A program made the translations under genes and the position numbers. From positions 99,815 through 163,814 of the forward strand of contig CBCYMI010000010.1 in assembly GCA_965183855.1 (NCBI GenBank): a stretch of DNA of 64,000 nucleotides, given 5' to 3'. Under the pieces are notes generated by a model. The model did no database searches and had not been told where the DNA came from. It saw only the letters and a program-made list of their open reading frames with translations. Shown here in pieces: positions 45,579 to 54,476 of this stretch. Positions within the stretch are counted from its first letter, which is position 1. Every line of letters starts with the position of its first letter. Source of the stretch: CBCYMI01 sp965183855. GTDB lineage: Bacteria > Pseudomonadota > Alphaproteobacteria > Caulobacterales > Maricaulaceae.

Positions 45579-45749
45579 TTATAAAGCTCCAAATTTATAA
45601 TAATGTGTTGATTGTATCAATATTTTCCTGTTTATATAGAGAAAGATATGTTCTATAAAACAGATATTAAAGATGAAGATAGCATGAATTTTAACCCATG
45701 CATCTGGCATTTTGTTTTCGGATGAAAAAAATAAAAAGGTGATGTAATT

Positions 45750-47000
45750 TTGCAATTAGAATCAATTAAGATTAATGAAGTTGAAGCAAGAGCGCTTTCT
45801 TGGATTGAGGATCAGTCTGAGAAAATGATTAAAACTGTTATTGATTGGGCGAATATAAATTCAGGGAGTTATGCGTTTGATGGATTAAACCGTGTTCGGA
45901 CAGAAATAAAACAGCATTTTTCAGAATTGGAAGGGGCAGAGATTTCAGAAAAAACCCTGGATTCCTGGATAGAAATTGATCAAATGGGACAAAAACAAGA
46001 GCGAAATACAGTTCAGGCATTACAGATTAAAAACAGACCAAACAGTGAGGTTAAACTTGTTTTAACGGGGCATTATGATACGGTTTTTCCAGAAGAATCT
46101 ACATTTCAGCATTGTCGTTATTTGGATTCAGAACGTTTAAATGGTCCAGGGGTTGCTGATATGAAAGGCGGGATTATTGTAATGTTATATGCATTAAGAG
46201 CGTTTGAAATGACGGCATTTAAGAACAAGATTGGTTATGATATATTATTAAGCCCAGATGAGGAAATAGGTTCTCCTGCTTCTGCACGATTATTGCAGAT
46301 ACTTGGAAAAAAGGCAGATTTTGGAATGACGTATGAGCCTTGTTTATCAACGGGGCAAATGGCGGGAGCACGGAAAGGATCTGGAAATTTTTCACTCATC
46401 ATTAGAGGAAAATCTGCGCATGCGGGCAGAGAGCCAGATTTGGGAAGAAATGCGATTCTTTCTGCTAGTCGTTTTGTTTTAGAGCTTCAAAATCTAAATC
46501 ATAAAAGAGAAGGGTTAACGCTTAATCCTGCCCGTATAGAAGGAGGTTCTGCATTAAATATTGTTCCTGATCTTGCGATTGTTCGATTTAATATTCGATT
46601 AAAACAGATTGAAGATCAGGCATGGGTTTATGAGAAAATCAATAAAATCATGAATAAGATTGCAGAAAAAGACCAGGTTGAGATGCATTTAGAGGGTAGA
46701 TTTTCAAGATCTGCAAAGCCGATGTCTTTAGCTATTGCGCAAGGATTTCAATGGTTAAAACAGGCAGGAAATGCTTTAAACATTGAAATTAGCTGGAAAG
46801 ATACAGGTGGTGTGTGTGAAGGGAATAATCTTTATGCCGCGGGATGTCCTAATATTGATACATTAGGTGTCAAAGGGGATAAGATCCATTCAGAAAATGA
46901 ATATGTTATTTTATCCAGTTTTGTAGAAAGAGCAAAATTATCTGCTTTAATGCTGATGAAATTTGCGTCTGGTGAATTTGATTTATCTCGTTTGAAATAA
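45750..47000 (+). CDS. M20 family metallohydrolase linked to arginine succinyltransferase genes
   Basis: The 416-residue protein has the M20 di-zinc site: VLTGHYDTVFPEES (His-Asp), GPGVADMKGGIIVML (bridging Asp), SPDEEIGSP (catalytic and ligand Glu), YEPC (Glu ligand) and IHSENEYV (His ligand), plus a dimerisation domain (SAHAGREPDLGRNA). M20 enzymes remove acyl or aminoacyl groups from amino acids. It precedes astA-astD-astB in one direction (141 bp before astA), while astE (succinylglutamate desuccinylase, a different fold) is absent, so it may supply that step. The start is TTG with AAAAAGGTGAT upstream. The assignment of substrate is inference. Confidence 0.85.
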   Translation: MQLESIKINEVEARALSWIEDQSEKMIKTVIDWANINSGSYAFDGLNRVRTEIKQHFSELEGAEISEKTLDSWIEIDQMGQKQERNTVQALQIKNRPNSEVKLVLTGHYDTVFPEESTFQHCRYLDSERLNGPGVADMKGGIIVMLYALRAFEMTAFKNKIGYDILLSPDEEIGSPASARLLQILGKKADFGMTYEPCLSTGQMAGARKGSGNFSLIIRGKSAHAGREPDLGRNAILSASRFVLELQNLNHKREGLTLNPARIEGGSALNIVPDLAIVRFNIRLKQIEDQAWVYEKINKIMNKIAEKDQVEMHLEGRFSRSAKPMSLAIAQGFQWLKQAGNALNIEISWKDTGGVCEGNNLYAAGCPNIDTLGVKGDKIHSENEYVILSSFVERAKLSALMLMKFASGEFDLSRLK

Positions 47001-47141
47001 GTATTTATTCTGGTTATACTTAGATTGTTTGAGTACAATAAAGATATTTGTTATTTATAATAAAGAATTGCCCTGTTTTTTTAAGGCAGGCAATGATATT
47101 CGCATAATTTAAATAGTTTTTAACTGAAAAAGGGTTTGTTT

Positions 47142-48176
47142 ATGTATATCACACGTCCAGTTCAGCTTTCTGATGTCGATCAATTTTTAGAGATTTCAAA
47201 ATTAACAGGTTCAGGATTTACGTCTTTGTCCATTCCTGAAAAAGAGATTATTGAGCTGATTGAAACTTCGGTTACTTTTTTTAACAAACCTGTTCAATCC
47301 CCTAAAAGAGAGATTTATATTCTGGTATTGGAAGATATCCAACAGCAAAAAATTATTGGAATGAGTGCGATTAAAACAGGAACAGGATATCAAAAGCCTT
47401 ATTTTAATTTTAGAATTTTCAAATCAACGCAATATTCCAGTGTTGCCAATAAATATTTTGATCTGGATTTGATGGTTTTGGTCAATGATTTTGGTCATTC
47501 CAGCGAGATTTGCATGCTATTTGTACATCCTGATTATCGTTCTCATGGTTCGGGTCATTTGATTTCTCAATCTCGTTATATGCTGATTGCTGAAGATCCT
47601 GACCGATTTAATCAACGCATTATTTCAGAATTAAGGGGCGTTATTAATAAGGAGGGAAATTCTCCTTTTTGGAATTCGGTCGGACAGATTTTTTTTGATA
47701 TGCGCTTTGATGAGGCAGATTTATTAAATGCCAATACGGATAATCAATTTATTATCGATTTAATGCCTAAATACCCTATTTATATTGATTTATTACCTGA
47801 TTCAGTCAAAGAGGTCATTGGAAAGCCACATCCGAAAGGGGTTGGAGCCTTGAAATTATTGGAAAAAGAAGGATTTTTATATGAGAATGTAATTGATATT
47901 TTTGATGCGGGTCCTTTGGTTTCCTGTCAAAAAGAGCGTATTCGTACTGTCAAAGAGAGTTTTATATCTGATGTAAAACCTGTTAGCTCAGATCAGATCA
48001 GCCAAAAATTTGGGGATCATGAAATGCATCAGGGATTAATCAGTAATCTTTCCTTTCAGGAATTTAGAACAATCTTTTCAGAAATTTATTTAAAAGACGG
48101 GATTGCCTATCTTAAAGCAGAGGTTTATGACAGATTAAATCTGGATCAAAAAGCACGTTTATGGGTAAGAAAATAA
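47142..48176 (+). CDS. astA: Arginine N-succinyltransferase
   Basis: AstA transfers succinyl from succinyl-CoA to L-arginine, the first step of the AST pathway. The GNAT-related sequence has IRTRP-like opening ITRPVQLSDVDQFLEISK, GFTSLSIPEKEI, LDLMVLVNDFGHSSEICMLF, VHPDYRSHGSGHLISQSRYM, and the C-terminal PKYPIYIDLLPDSVKEVIGK with HPKGVGALKLLEKEGFLYEN. ATG 47142 follows AAAAAGGG by seven bases and is preferred to a TTG two codons earlier. The length of 344 residues is normal. astD and astB follow. Confidence 0.95.
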   Translation: MYITRPVQLSDVDQFLEISKLTGSGFTSLSIPEKEIIELIETSVTFFNKPVQSPKREIYILVLEDIQQQKIIGMSAIKTGTGYQKPYFNFRIFKSTQYSSVANKYFDLDLMVLVNDFGHSSEICMLFVHPDYRSHGSGHLISQSRYMLIAEDPDRFNQRIISELRGVINKEGNSPFWNSVGQIFFDMRFDEADLLNANTDNQFIIDLMPKYPIYIDLLPDSVKEVIGKPHPKGVGALKLLEKEGFLYENVIDIFDAGPLVSCQKERIRTVKESFISDVKPVSSDQISQKFGDHEMHQGLISNLSFQEFRTIFSEIYLKDGIAYLKAEVYDRLNLDQKARLWVRK

Positions 48177-48216
48177 AATCACAATTGGATATTTTTGGAT
48201 ATTTAAGGAAGTCAAT

Positions 48217-49668
48217 GTGTTGGAATCACTTTATATTAATGGAAAATGGCAAACAGGAACAGAGCAGGAATTAACCTCGTTAAATCCTACAAATTCTGAA
48301 ATCCTATGGCAAAAGAAAACAGCGGGAAAAGCAGATATTCATGCTTGTTTTAAAGCCGCTGAGCAGGCATTTGAGCCCTGGTCAAACATGGATTTTGAGC
48401 AAAGAGCAAGAATTATTTTTTCCTATCGAGCTTTGGTAGAAAAACACAAAGAGGCGTTTGCGCAATTAATTGCTAAAGAAAGTGGGAAAATATATTGGGA
48501 TTCACTTAATGAAGCAAATTCTGTGATTGGAAAAATTGATATTTCAATTAGAAGTTATCAAGAAAGAACAGGGAAAAAAGCTGTTTTGACAGATTTTGGG
48601 CAATTATTTCTAGATCATCGTCCTCATGGTGTTCTGGCTGTTTTTGGACCATATAATTTTCCAGCACATTTACCGAATGGTCATATTATTCCTGCTTTAC
48701 TGGCAGGTAATACAATTGTGTTCAAACCAAGTGAAATTACGCCTTTTGTTGGAGAATTTATGGTTTCTCTTTGGCATCAAGCAGGGTTGCCAAAAGGGGT
48801 TTTGAATTTGGTTCAAGGTGGAAAGGAAGTTGGTCAGCATATTTTATCTAATCCTGCATTATCGGGTGTTTTGTTCACAGGATCTGCTGAGACAGGAAAA
48901 CATATTCATAAACAATTTGCAGGACGCCCCGAGATTATACTGGCTTTGGAGATGGGAGGGAATAATCCTTTAATTGTCTGGGATGTTGATGATTTTGATG
49001 CAAGTGCCAATTTGATTATTCAGTCAGCCTATATTAGTTCTGGGCAAAGATGTAGTTGTACGCGTCGTTTATTAATCGGAGATAATGAGGCAGGAGAGGC
49101 TTTGATTAAGACTTTATTGCATAAGCTTGATGCTCTTGAGATTAATGATTGGGACGCAAATCCAGTTCCTTTTATGGGGCCTTTGGCAAGTGAGAGCTCT
49201 GCTGAACGTGTTCTTCTTGGACAAAAAGCAATTCTTGATCAAGGAGGAATTCCTCTTAGAGAAGTCAAACCCTTTCATTCTTCTGCTTGTTTTTTAACTC
49301 CTGGTTTAATTGATGTTAGTCAATCTGGATTTATAGATCAGGAGGTTTTTGGTCCTTTATTACAATTTGCCAAAGTTTCTGATTTTAAAACGGCTCTAAA
49401 ACTTGCCAATCAAACAGAGTTTGGATTATCCGCAGGATTAATTTCAGAAAATAAATCCTTATGGAAAGAGTTTAAACAAAAAATCAGGGCGGGGGTAATT
49501 AATTGGAATAGACCAACAACGGGAGCTTCTTCTGCCCTGCCTTTTGGAGGGATAGGAAGTTCTGGAAATCACAGACCAAGTGCTTATTATGCATCAGATT
49601 ATTGTGCTTGGCCTTTGGCAGGTCAAGAATCTCCGAAGCTGGAAAGTATAAAATCTCCTGGTATGTAG
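48217..49668 (+). CDS. astD: N-succinylglutamate 5-semialdehyde dehydrogenase
   Basis: AstD oxidises succinylglutamate semialdehyde with NAD in the fourth AST step. The 483-residue aldehyde dehydrogenase has ESLYINGKWQTG at the start, HGVLAVFGPYNFPAHLPNGH (family-specific), NTIVFKPSEITPFVGE, VLFTGSAETGKHI, ALEMGGNNPLIVWDV (Glu) and ISSGQRCSCTRRLLIG (Cys). GTG at 48217 has AAGGAA six bases upstream. It is placed 40 bp after astA and 178 bp before astB. astC (the aminotransferase) is not in the window; another ornithine-type aminotransferase would have to serve. Confidence 0.95.
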   Translation: MLESLYINGKWQTGTEQELTSLNPTNSEILWQKKTAGKADIHACFKAAEQAFEPWSNMDFEQRARIIFSYRALVEKHKEAFAQLIAKESGKIYWDSLNEANSVIGKIDISIRSYQERTGKKAVLTDFGQLFLDHRPHGVLAVFGPYNFPAHLPNGHIIPALLAGNTIVFKPSEITPFVGEFMVSLWHQAGLPKGVLNLVQGGKEVGQHILSNPALSGVLFTGSAETGKHIHKQFAGRPEIILALEMGGNNPLIVWDVDDFDASANLIIQSAYISSGQRCSCTRRLLIGDNEAGEALIKTLLHKLDALEINDWDANPVPFMGPLASESSAERVLLGQKAILDQGGIPLREVKPFHSSACFLTPGLIDVSQSGFIDQEVFGPLLQFAKVSDFKTALKLANQTEFGLSAGLISENKSLWKEFKQKIRAGVINWNRPTTGASSALPFGGIGSSGNHRPSAYYASDYCAWPLAGQESPKLESIKSPGM

Positions 49669-49846
49669 ATCAATCGGAATAAATATAGGCATTTATAAAC
49701 GGATATGTTTGTTTAAACTGGGAATGATTTTTTCCAAAAGAGATAGATTTGGAAAGGGGGAGGTATTGTAGACGATATTAAGTAAGCTTAAGGTCAGGCT
49801 TTGTGTTGAGGAGTGTTTGGTTTGTATTTCGTAAAAGAGGTCATAA

Positions 49847-51232
49847 ATGATGTCATTTTCTGATAGGAATATTTCATTGGGTGCCGTTGAGGTAAATTAT
49901 GATGGTTTAATTGGCCCTACCCATAATTATGGTGGTCTTTCAGAAGGCAATATTGCATCTCAAAAGAATGCGGATCATGTTTCAAGACCAAAATTTGCGG
50001 CACTTCAGGGTCTAGAAAAGATGAAACGCCTGCATGATCAGGGCTTTATACAAGGTGTTTTACCTCCACATGAGCGTCCTTATTTTTCAACTTTAAGAGC
50101 ATTAGGGTTTTCAGGATCTGACTATCAGATTTGGGATTCTGTTTGGAAGGTTTCGCCACTTCTTGCTAGAAATATGCTTGCAGCATCTGCAATGTGGACC
50201 GCGAATGCCGCAAGTATTTCTCCTAACTATGATACGCAAGATCAGCTAATTCATATGACACCTGCGAATTTAACCACTATGTTGCATCGTTCTATCGAGC
50301 CATCTCAGACAGAAAAATCCTTAAAAGCAGCTTTTTTAGGCACAGATTATTTCAACATTCATTCAGCCTTACCGTCTCATTTAGCATTTGCAGATGAAGG
50401 GGCTGCAAATCATGTCAGATTATGCCAAAACCATCAAAGTCAGGGGGTTGAGATTTTTGTATATGGTGCATGTTATTTTAGTCCTGATCATAATAATAAA
50501 TTGCATTATCCTGCACGTCAGACTCTGGAAAGCGTTCAGGCTCTTGCCAGAAGGCATAGATTAAGGGATAAGTATACGCTTTTTGTACAACAATCTGAAG
50601 AGGCTATTAATGCAGGTGCTTTTCACAATGATGTTGTGTGTGTTGGAACTCAAAACTGTCTTTTTTATCATGAAAAAGCCTTTAAACACGCCATTCATGT
50701 GATTGAACAAATCAAGCGGGCTTCTGATTGCTTGTTTGAGCCTTGTTTTATCGAAGTTCCTGATTCTGAGGTTTCCCTACAAGATGCCGTTCAGTCTTAT
50801 TTATTTAATTCCCAATTATTACTTAATCCTGCATCAGAAAATGAGTATCAGTTAATTGCTCCCATTGAGGTTCAGAAAAATGAGCATACACATCGTTTTT
50901 GTCAGAAATTAATTTCTGGAAATACACCCATTAAACAGGTTCATTATGTTAATGTGAGACAATCTATGTGTAATGGGGGAGGACCTGCTTGTTTGCGTCT
51001 TAGAGTGGTCTTGTCACAAACAGCATTAAAAGCTTGTAATCAAAACATGTTGATAGATCATACGCTTTATCACGCGTTAAAAGCATGGATTGAAACACAT
51101 TATCGTGATACCCTAAGCCCAGATGAATTATCAGATCCATTATTGATCGATGAAACCAGAATGGCATTGGATGAATTAACACATATTTTAGGACTTGGAT
51201 CTGATTTCTATCCCTTTCAGCAAACAGGCTAA
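49847..51232 (+). CDS. astB: N-succinylarginine dihydrolase
   Basis: AstB hydrolyses N-succinylarginine to succinylornithine, CO2 and two ammonia. The 461-residue protein has VEVNYDGLIGPTHNYGGLSE at the start, SQKNADHVSRPKFAALQGLE, ASAMWTANAASISP, HSALPSHLAFADEGAANHVR, GAFHNDVVCVGTQNCLFYHE and SMCNGGGPACLRLRVV with the catalytic Cys. It belongs to the amidinotransferase fold. AGAGG precedes the ATG at 49847. It closes the hydrolase-astA-astD-astB cluster and is followed by repeat elements. Confidence 0.96.
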   Translation: MMSFSDRNISLGAVEVNYDGLIGPTHNYGGLSEGNIASQKNADHVSRPKFAALQGLEKMKRLHDQGFIQGVLPPHERPYFSTLRALGFSGSDYQIWDSVWKVSPLLARNMLAASAMWTANAASISPNYDTQDQLIHMTPANLTTMLHRSIEPSQTEKSLKAAFLGTDYFNIHSALPSHLAFADEGAANHVRLCQNHQSQGVEIFVYGACYFSPDHNNKLHYPARQTLESVQALARRHRLRDKYTLFVQQSEEAINAGAFHNDVVCVGTQNCLFYHEKAFKHAIHVIEQIKRASDCLFEPCFIEVPDSEVSLQDAVQSYLFNSQLLLNPASENEYQLIAPIEVQKNEHTHRFCQKLISGNTPIKQVHYVNVRQSMCNGGGPACLRLRVVLSQTALKACNQNMLIDHTLYHALKAWIETHYRDTLSPDELSDPLLIDETRMALDELTHILGLGSDFYPFQQTG

Positions 51233-51263
51233 TCTTTTCCAAACAAATGCAGCGTAATTTTAA

Positions 51264-51534
51264 AAGCAGCCCTTTGGCTGCACACATTGGTGTGATTTCT
51301 TAAAGCGCTTTAAGGCGCAAGACTAAACTTAAGAGTTTGTTCTTATATGCTGAGCGTGTCTTAAGAAGTCATGCCTTTGCGTGCCTTTGGCTGCACACAT
51401 TGGTGTGATTTCTTAAAGCGCTTTAAGGCGCAAGACTAAACTTAAGAGTTTGTTCTTATATGCTGAGCACTCCTTAAGAAGTCATGCCTTTGCGTGCCTT
51501 AAGAAGTCATGCCTTTGCGTGTCTTTGGCTGTGG
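51264..51534. repeat. Covarying-hairpin intergenic repeat, site B (two full units and a partial)
   Basis: Units of 113 bp start at about 51271 and 51384: CCTTTGGCTGCACACATTGG then TGTGATTTCTTAAAGCGCTT, TAAGGCGCAAGACTAAACTT and AAGAGTTTGTTCTTATATGC. They are separated by CTTAAGAAGTCATGCCTTTG. A third partial unit ends near 51534. Stems are AGCC/GGCT and CACAC/GTGTG. It fills most of the astB-scpA gap. Confidence 0.85.
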
Positions 51535-51623
51535 TTTTTAAGTAAAATTTTGGTTATACTCAGTTTTAAGAATTGCTGGGATAGGCTCAGATTTTAAAAA
51601 GTGTTTAGCAAAAGGTGATTTTT

Positions 51624-52409
51624 TTGACCAATATATCAGAGCATAATGACATTAGATCATATGAGAAGACTCCTTTTATTATTGATATTGAAGGCTATGA
51701 AGGTCCTTTGCATCTTTTGTTGGAGCTGGCAAAACAGCAAAAACTGGATTTATCAAAAATATCGGTTTTGGAGCTTGCTGAGCAATATCTTCAATTTATT
51801 GAACACATGCAGAAGATAGAAATAGAAATTGCAACCGATTATCTTGTAATGGCAGCTTGGCTTACCTATTTAAAATCCAGGCTTTTATTACCAGTTACGT
51901 CTTCAAAAGAAGAAGAGCCAGATTCTGAAACCCTGGCAAGACGAATTACATTTCAGCTTAAAAAACTGGATGCCATGAAGCGCGCAGGAAAAAAACTATT
52001 AACAGGCATTCAATGGAAAATTGATGTTTTTGGTTCAGGTCAGGCTGAGAAAATTCAGTCAAAATCCATTCCATATTATGAAACACAATTATATGATTTG
52101 CTAAAAGCGTATGGCACATTATTTTCCCGTCAGATTTTAAAAAAAATTCAAATGCCAAATCCAAACATATTCAAACTGGAAGAGGCAAGATCTCTTATTG
52201 AAACAACCATTCAGGAAAAAGCCAAAGACTGGGTTTCATTTACTTATGTGTTAAATGAAATTAAGCAAGAGTGTTTAGGAGAAATTCCAGCGCAATCTTT
52301 TTGCGCGAGCAGTTTTGCTGCCAGTCTTGAACTGGTTAAAGAAGAAAAACTGACATTACGTCAAAATCAGGCATTTGATGTCTTATATTTAAAGGTAAGA
52401 AAAACGTAA
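51624..52409 (+). CDS. scpA: Segregation and condensation protein A (kleisin)
   Basis: ScpA links the heads of the SMC dimer for chromosome condensation. Family segments are IDIEGYEGPLHLLLELAKQQ, KLDLSKISVLELAEQYLQFI, ATDYLVMAAWLTYLKSRLLL and the C-terminal winged helix (SFCASSFAASLELVKEEKLT). The TTG at 51624 has AAAGG eight bases upstream; a GTG at 51615 is within the ribosome binding site and less likely. It has about 261 residues. scpB follows, the conserved alphaproteobacterial order leading to tatABC. smc is elsewhere. Confidence 0.92.
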   Translation: MTNISEHNDIRSYEKTPFIIDIEGYEGPLHLLLELAKQQKLDLSKISVLELAEQYLQFIEHMQKIEIEIATDYLVMAAWLTYLKSRLLLPVTSSKEEEPDSETLARRITFQLKKLDAMKRAGKKLLTGIQWKIDVFGSGQAEKIQSKSIPYYETQLYDLLKAYGTLFSRQILKKIQMPNPNIFKLEEARSLIETTIQEKAKDWVSFTYVLNEIKQECLGEIPAQSFCASSFAASLELVKEEKLTLRQNQAFDVLYLKVRKT

Positions 52410-52490
52410 ATAAACTTCTGATTGATTTTCCTTTCCATAAAAGGCAGACTTAAAAAAAGAGAATCATTTTACAAGATAGAAATATGTTTC

Positions 52491-53369
52491 ATGACTGAAC
52501 TCCCCCCTGAAAAGCGCCTTAATAAGGAGAGTTCTAATACGCGGGCTGAGATAGAAGCTGGTGATAGAGCTAAACACGCTTCTGAAAAAAGCGCTCAGGA
52601 AATTTTTAAAAGTGAGATTAAAGAAACGCCTAACATACAGGCTGAAATAAAAGCTGGGGAAAATGCTAATACGCGAGATGAAGAAAAGGTTGAAAAAAAC
52701 TCCAAAGAGAGTGATAAAACAGCACTTGCAATGCTTGAAGCCTTATTGTTTGCAGCAGAAAAGCCCTTAAAAAAACAGGAGTTGGAAGCCCTCTTGCCTG
52801 AAAAGACAGATCTTGGGGCTTTGTTTGATGCCGTTCGGGCTAAAACGGCAGATTCTGGCTTTCAGCTTGCAGAAATCTCGGGGGGATGGCGATTTCAAAC
52901 CGCACCTCATTATGCTTATTTATTAAAACAATATCGCTCAGAACCTAAAAAACTCAGCCCCGCAGCTCTTGAAACCTTGTCTATTATTGCCTATCATCAA
53001 CCTGTTTCCAGAGCGGAAATAGAACAGATTAGAGGGGTTAGCAGCTCTAAAAATAGTCTTGATATTTTAATGGAGATTGGTTGGGTATATATTTCTGGGA
53101 GAAGAAGAAGCCCTGGAAAACCGATGATTTATTGTGTAACAGAGCAGTTTTTGGAACATTTTTGTTTAAATTCGCTAAAAGATTTACCAGACTGGGCAGA
53201 ATTAAAAAAAATGGGGCTGTTAAATTCAGAGATTGAAAAAGATATGGAATCTGGCTTACCCCAATTTAAACAGGAAAATACGGAGCGGGCGCTGGAACAA
53301 GAAGATAGAGAATCAAAACAGGATGATGAAGCAAGCTTTCATACAGATTATCTTGAAAAAGAATCGTAA
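52491..53369 (+). CDS. scpB: Segregation and condensation protein B
   Basis: ScpB binds ScpA in the SMC complex. After a 70-residue acidic, repeat-like N-terminal region (two copies of an RAEIEAG/QAEIKAG-type unit), the two winged-helix domains are seen: LAMLEALLFAAEKPLKKQEL, DSGFQLAEISGGWRFQTA, KLSPAALETLSIIAYHQPVS, RAEIEQIRGVSSSKNSLDIL and GRRRSPGKPMIYCVTEQFLE. The tail is acidic. ATG 52491 is chosen; the frame is open to 52422, only 12 bp after scpA, so an earlier start is possible. Homologues usually lack such a long N-terminal region. Confidence 0.9.
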   Translation: MTELPPEKRLNKESSNTRAEIEAGDRAKHASEKSAQEIFKSEIKETPNIQAEIKAGENANTRDEEKVEKNSKESDKTALAMLEALLFAAEKPLKKQELEALLPEKTDLGALFDAVRAKTADSGFQLAEISGGWRFQTAPHYAYLLKQYRSEPKKLSPAALETLSIIAYHQPVSRAEIEQIRGVSSSKNSLDILMEIGWVYISGRRRSPGKPMIYCVTEQFLEHFCLNSLKDLPDWAELKKMGLLNSEIEKDMESGLPQFKQENTERALEQEDRESKQDDEASFHTDYLEKES

Positions 53370-53470
53370 AACGGGTTAAATCATGGTATTCTTGTTTGTA
53401 TGCATTCTATTTTGTTTCAAAGGTTAGGCTGATATTGAATATGATTTATTTGGATTATTGAGAAATATGT

Positions 53471-53638
53471 TTAAATAAAAAGGACTAAAGTAAGAATATG
53501 CCAAACTGGATCAATATTCTTGCTCTTATTTTATTTGGATCGTTCAAAGATAAATCCGAAGGGAAAAGGAGTAAAGATATGTTACCAAACTGGATAAGCA
53601 TTCTCGTTATTATTATCCTGTTGATTTTGTTTTTTGGA
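53471..53638. repeat. Tandem duplication of the tatA start region (84-bp offset)
   Basis: AAAAGGACTAAAGTAAGAAT with ATG 53498 and CCAAACTGGATCAATATTCT recurs as AAAAGGAGTAAAGATATGTT and CCAAACTGGATAAGCATTCT. The offset is 84 bp, in frame, so the first start reads MPNWINILALILFG and then straight into TatA. Confidence 0.85.
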
Positions 53639-53815
53639 GGAAGAGGCAAGATTTCCAGCATTATGACTGATCTTGCTAAAGGCATTAAATCTTTTCGTAA
53701 AGGAATGTCAGAAACGGATGAACCTCACCATTCTGGGAAAAATATTGAGCATAAAAAACCCATTCATTCAGAGGTTTCCGAAGAAAAGACAGAGCAGGAA
53801 AAACTAGACAGATAA
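53579..53815 (+). CDS. tatA: Sec-independent protein translocase subunit TatA
   Basis: TatA oligomers form the passage for folded twin-arginine substrates. It has a short N-terminal helix (SILVIIILLILFFGGRGKIS), an FGG hinge, an amphipathic helix (IMTDLAKGIKSFRKGM) and a charged tail; about 78 residues, normal. ATG 53579 has AGGAG seven bases upstream. An in-frame start at 53498, also with a ribosome binding site, would give a 105-residue form with a second partial copy of the N-terminus; this comes from a tandem duplication. tatB and tatC follow. Confidence 0.92.
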   Translation: MLPNWISILVIIILLILFFGGRGKISSIMTDLAKGIKSFRKGMSETDEPHHSGKNIEHKKPIHSEVSEEKTEQEKLDR

Positions 53816-53930
53816 AACCGTCTTTAAGAAATGAGTAAATGATCTTAAGAATAGGGTAGAATTGTTTGGCGTTTGCTCTATTAGATATCTGTTTTAATTT
53901 GATTGATTTTATTTGGGAAGAACAAATTCC

Positions 53931-54311
53931 ATGCCGTTTGTACCTCAGATTGGTTTTGTAGAGATTTTAGTATTGGGAGTTTTAATTCTGGTCGTATTAG
54001 GCCCCAGGGATTTGCCTCGTTTTGCAAAAACCGTTGGGCAGATATTTGCGAAAATACGGGCAATGACAGAAGAATTTAAACAGGCATTTAAGCAAATGGT
54101 GTATCATGAGGAAATAGAGGCAATTAAAACAGATCTTGAGAAATTTGAAGCAGAAACGGAATTTTCAGAAACAGATATTTCTAGAGAAAATTTGGCAAAA
54201 ACAGGAAAATCAGAAAAACACAATCCTCCCCTTCAGACAGAAACTCCAGAAACAAAAGAAATACATCTGAAAAACAAGGTATCTGCAACAAAATCAACAC
54301 CATCCGAGTGA
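53931..54311 (+). CDS. tatB: Sec-independent protein translocase subunit TatB
   Basis: TatB works with TatC to bind Tat signal peptides. The sequence opens MPFVPQIGFVEILVLGVLIL, then VVLGPRDLPRFAKTVGQIFA (the LGP-x-x-LP hinge typical of TatB) and an amphipathic helix, with a Glu/Thr-rich tail. ATG 53931 is typical; a TTG at 53913 would add six residues. The length of about 126 residues is normal. The PhoX-like protein in this window has a Tat signal and is a likely client, were it intact. Confidence 0.93.
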   Translation: MPFVPQIGFVEILVLGVLILVVLGPRDLPRFAKTVGQIFAKIRAMTEEFKQAFKQMVYHEEIEAIKTDLEKFEAETEFSETDISRENLAKTGKSEKHNPPLQTETPETKEIHLKNKVSATKSTPSE

Positions 54312-54476
54312 TTTTTCATTCCCCTATATAATCGTTAAAACCATAAACAGAACCTCTCATATTTTAAATCTGAAAGAATAAGATAAATACTGGAAAATAG
54401 ATGTTTGAAAGACGAAAATGATTTAAAATCAAACTCGGTTAACTGATTAAAATAAATTTAAGGGAAATAGAATTTT

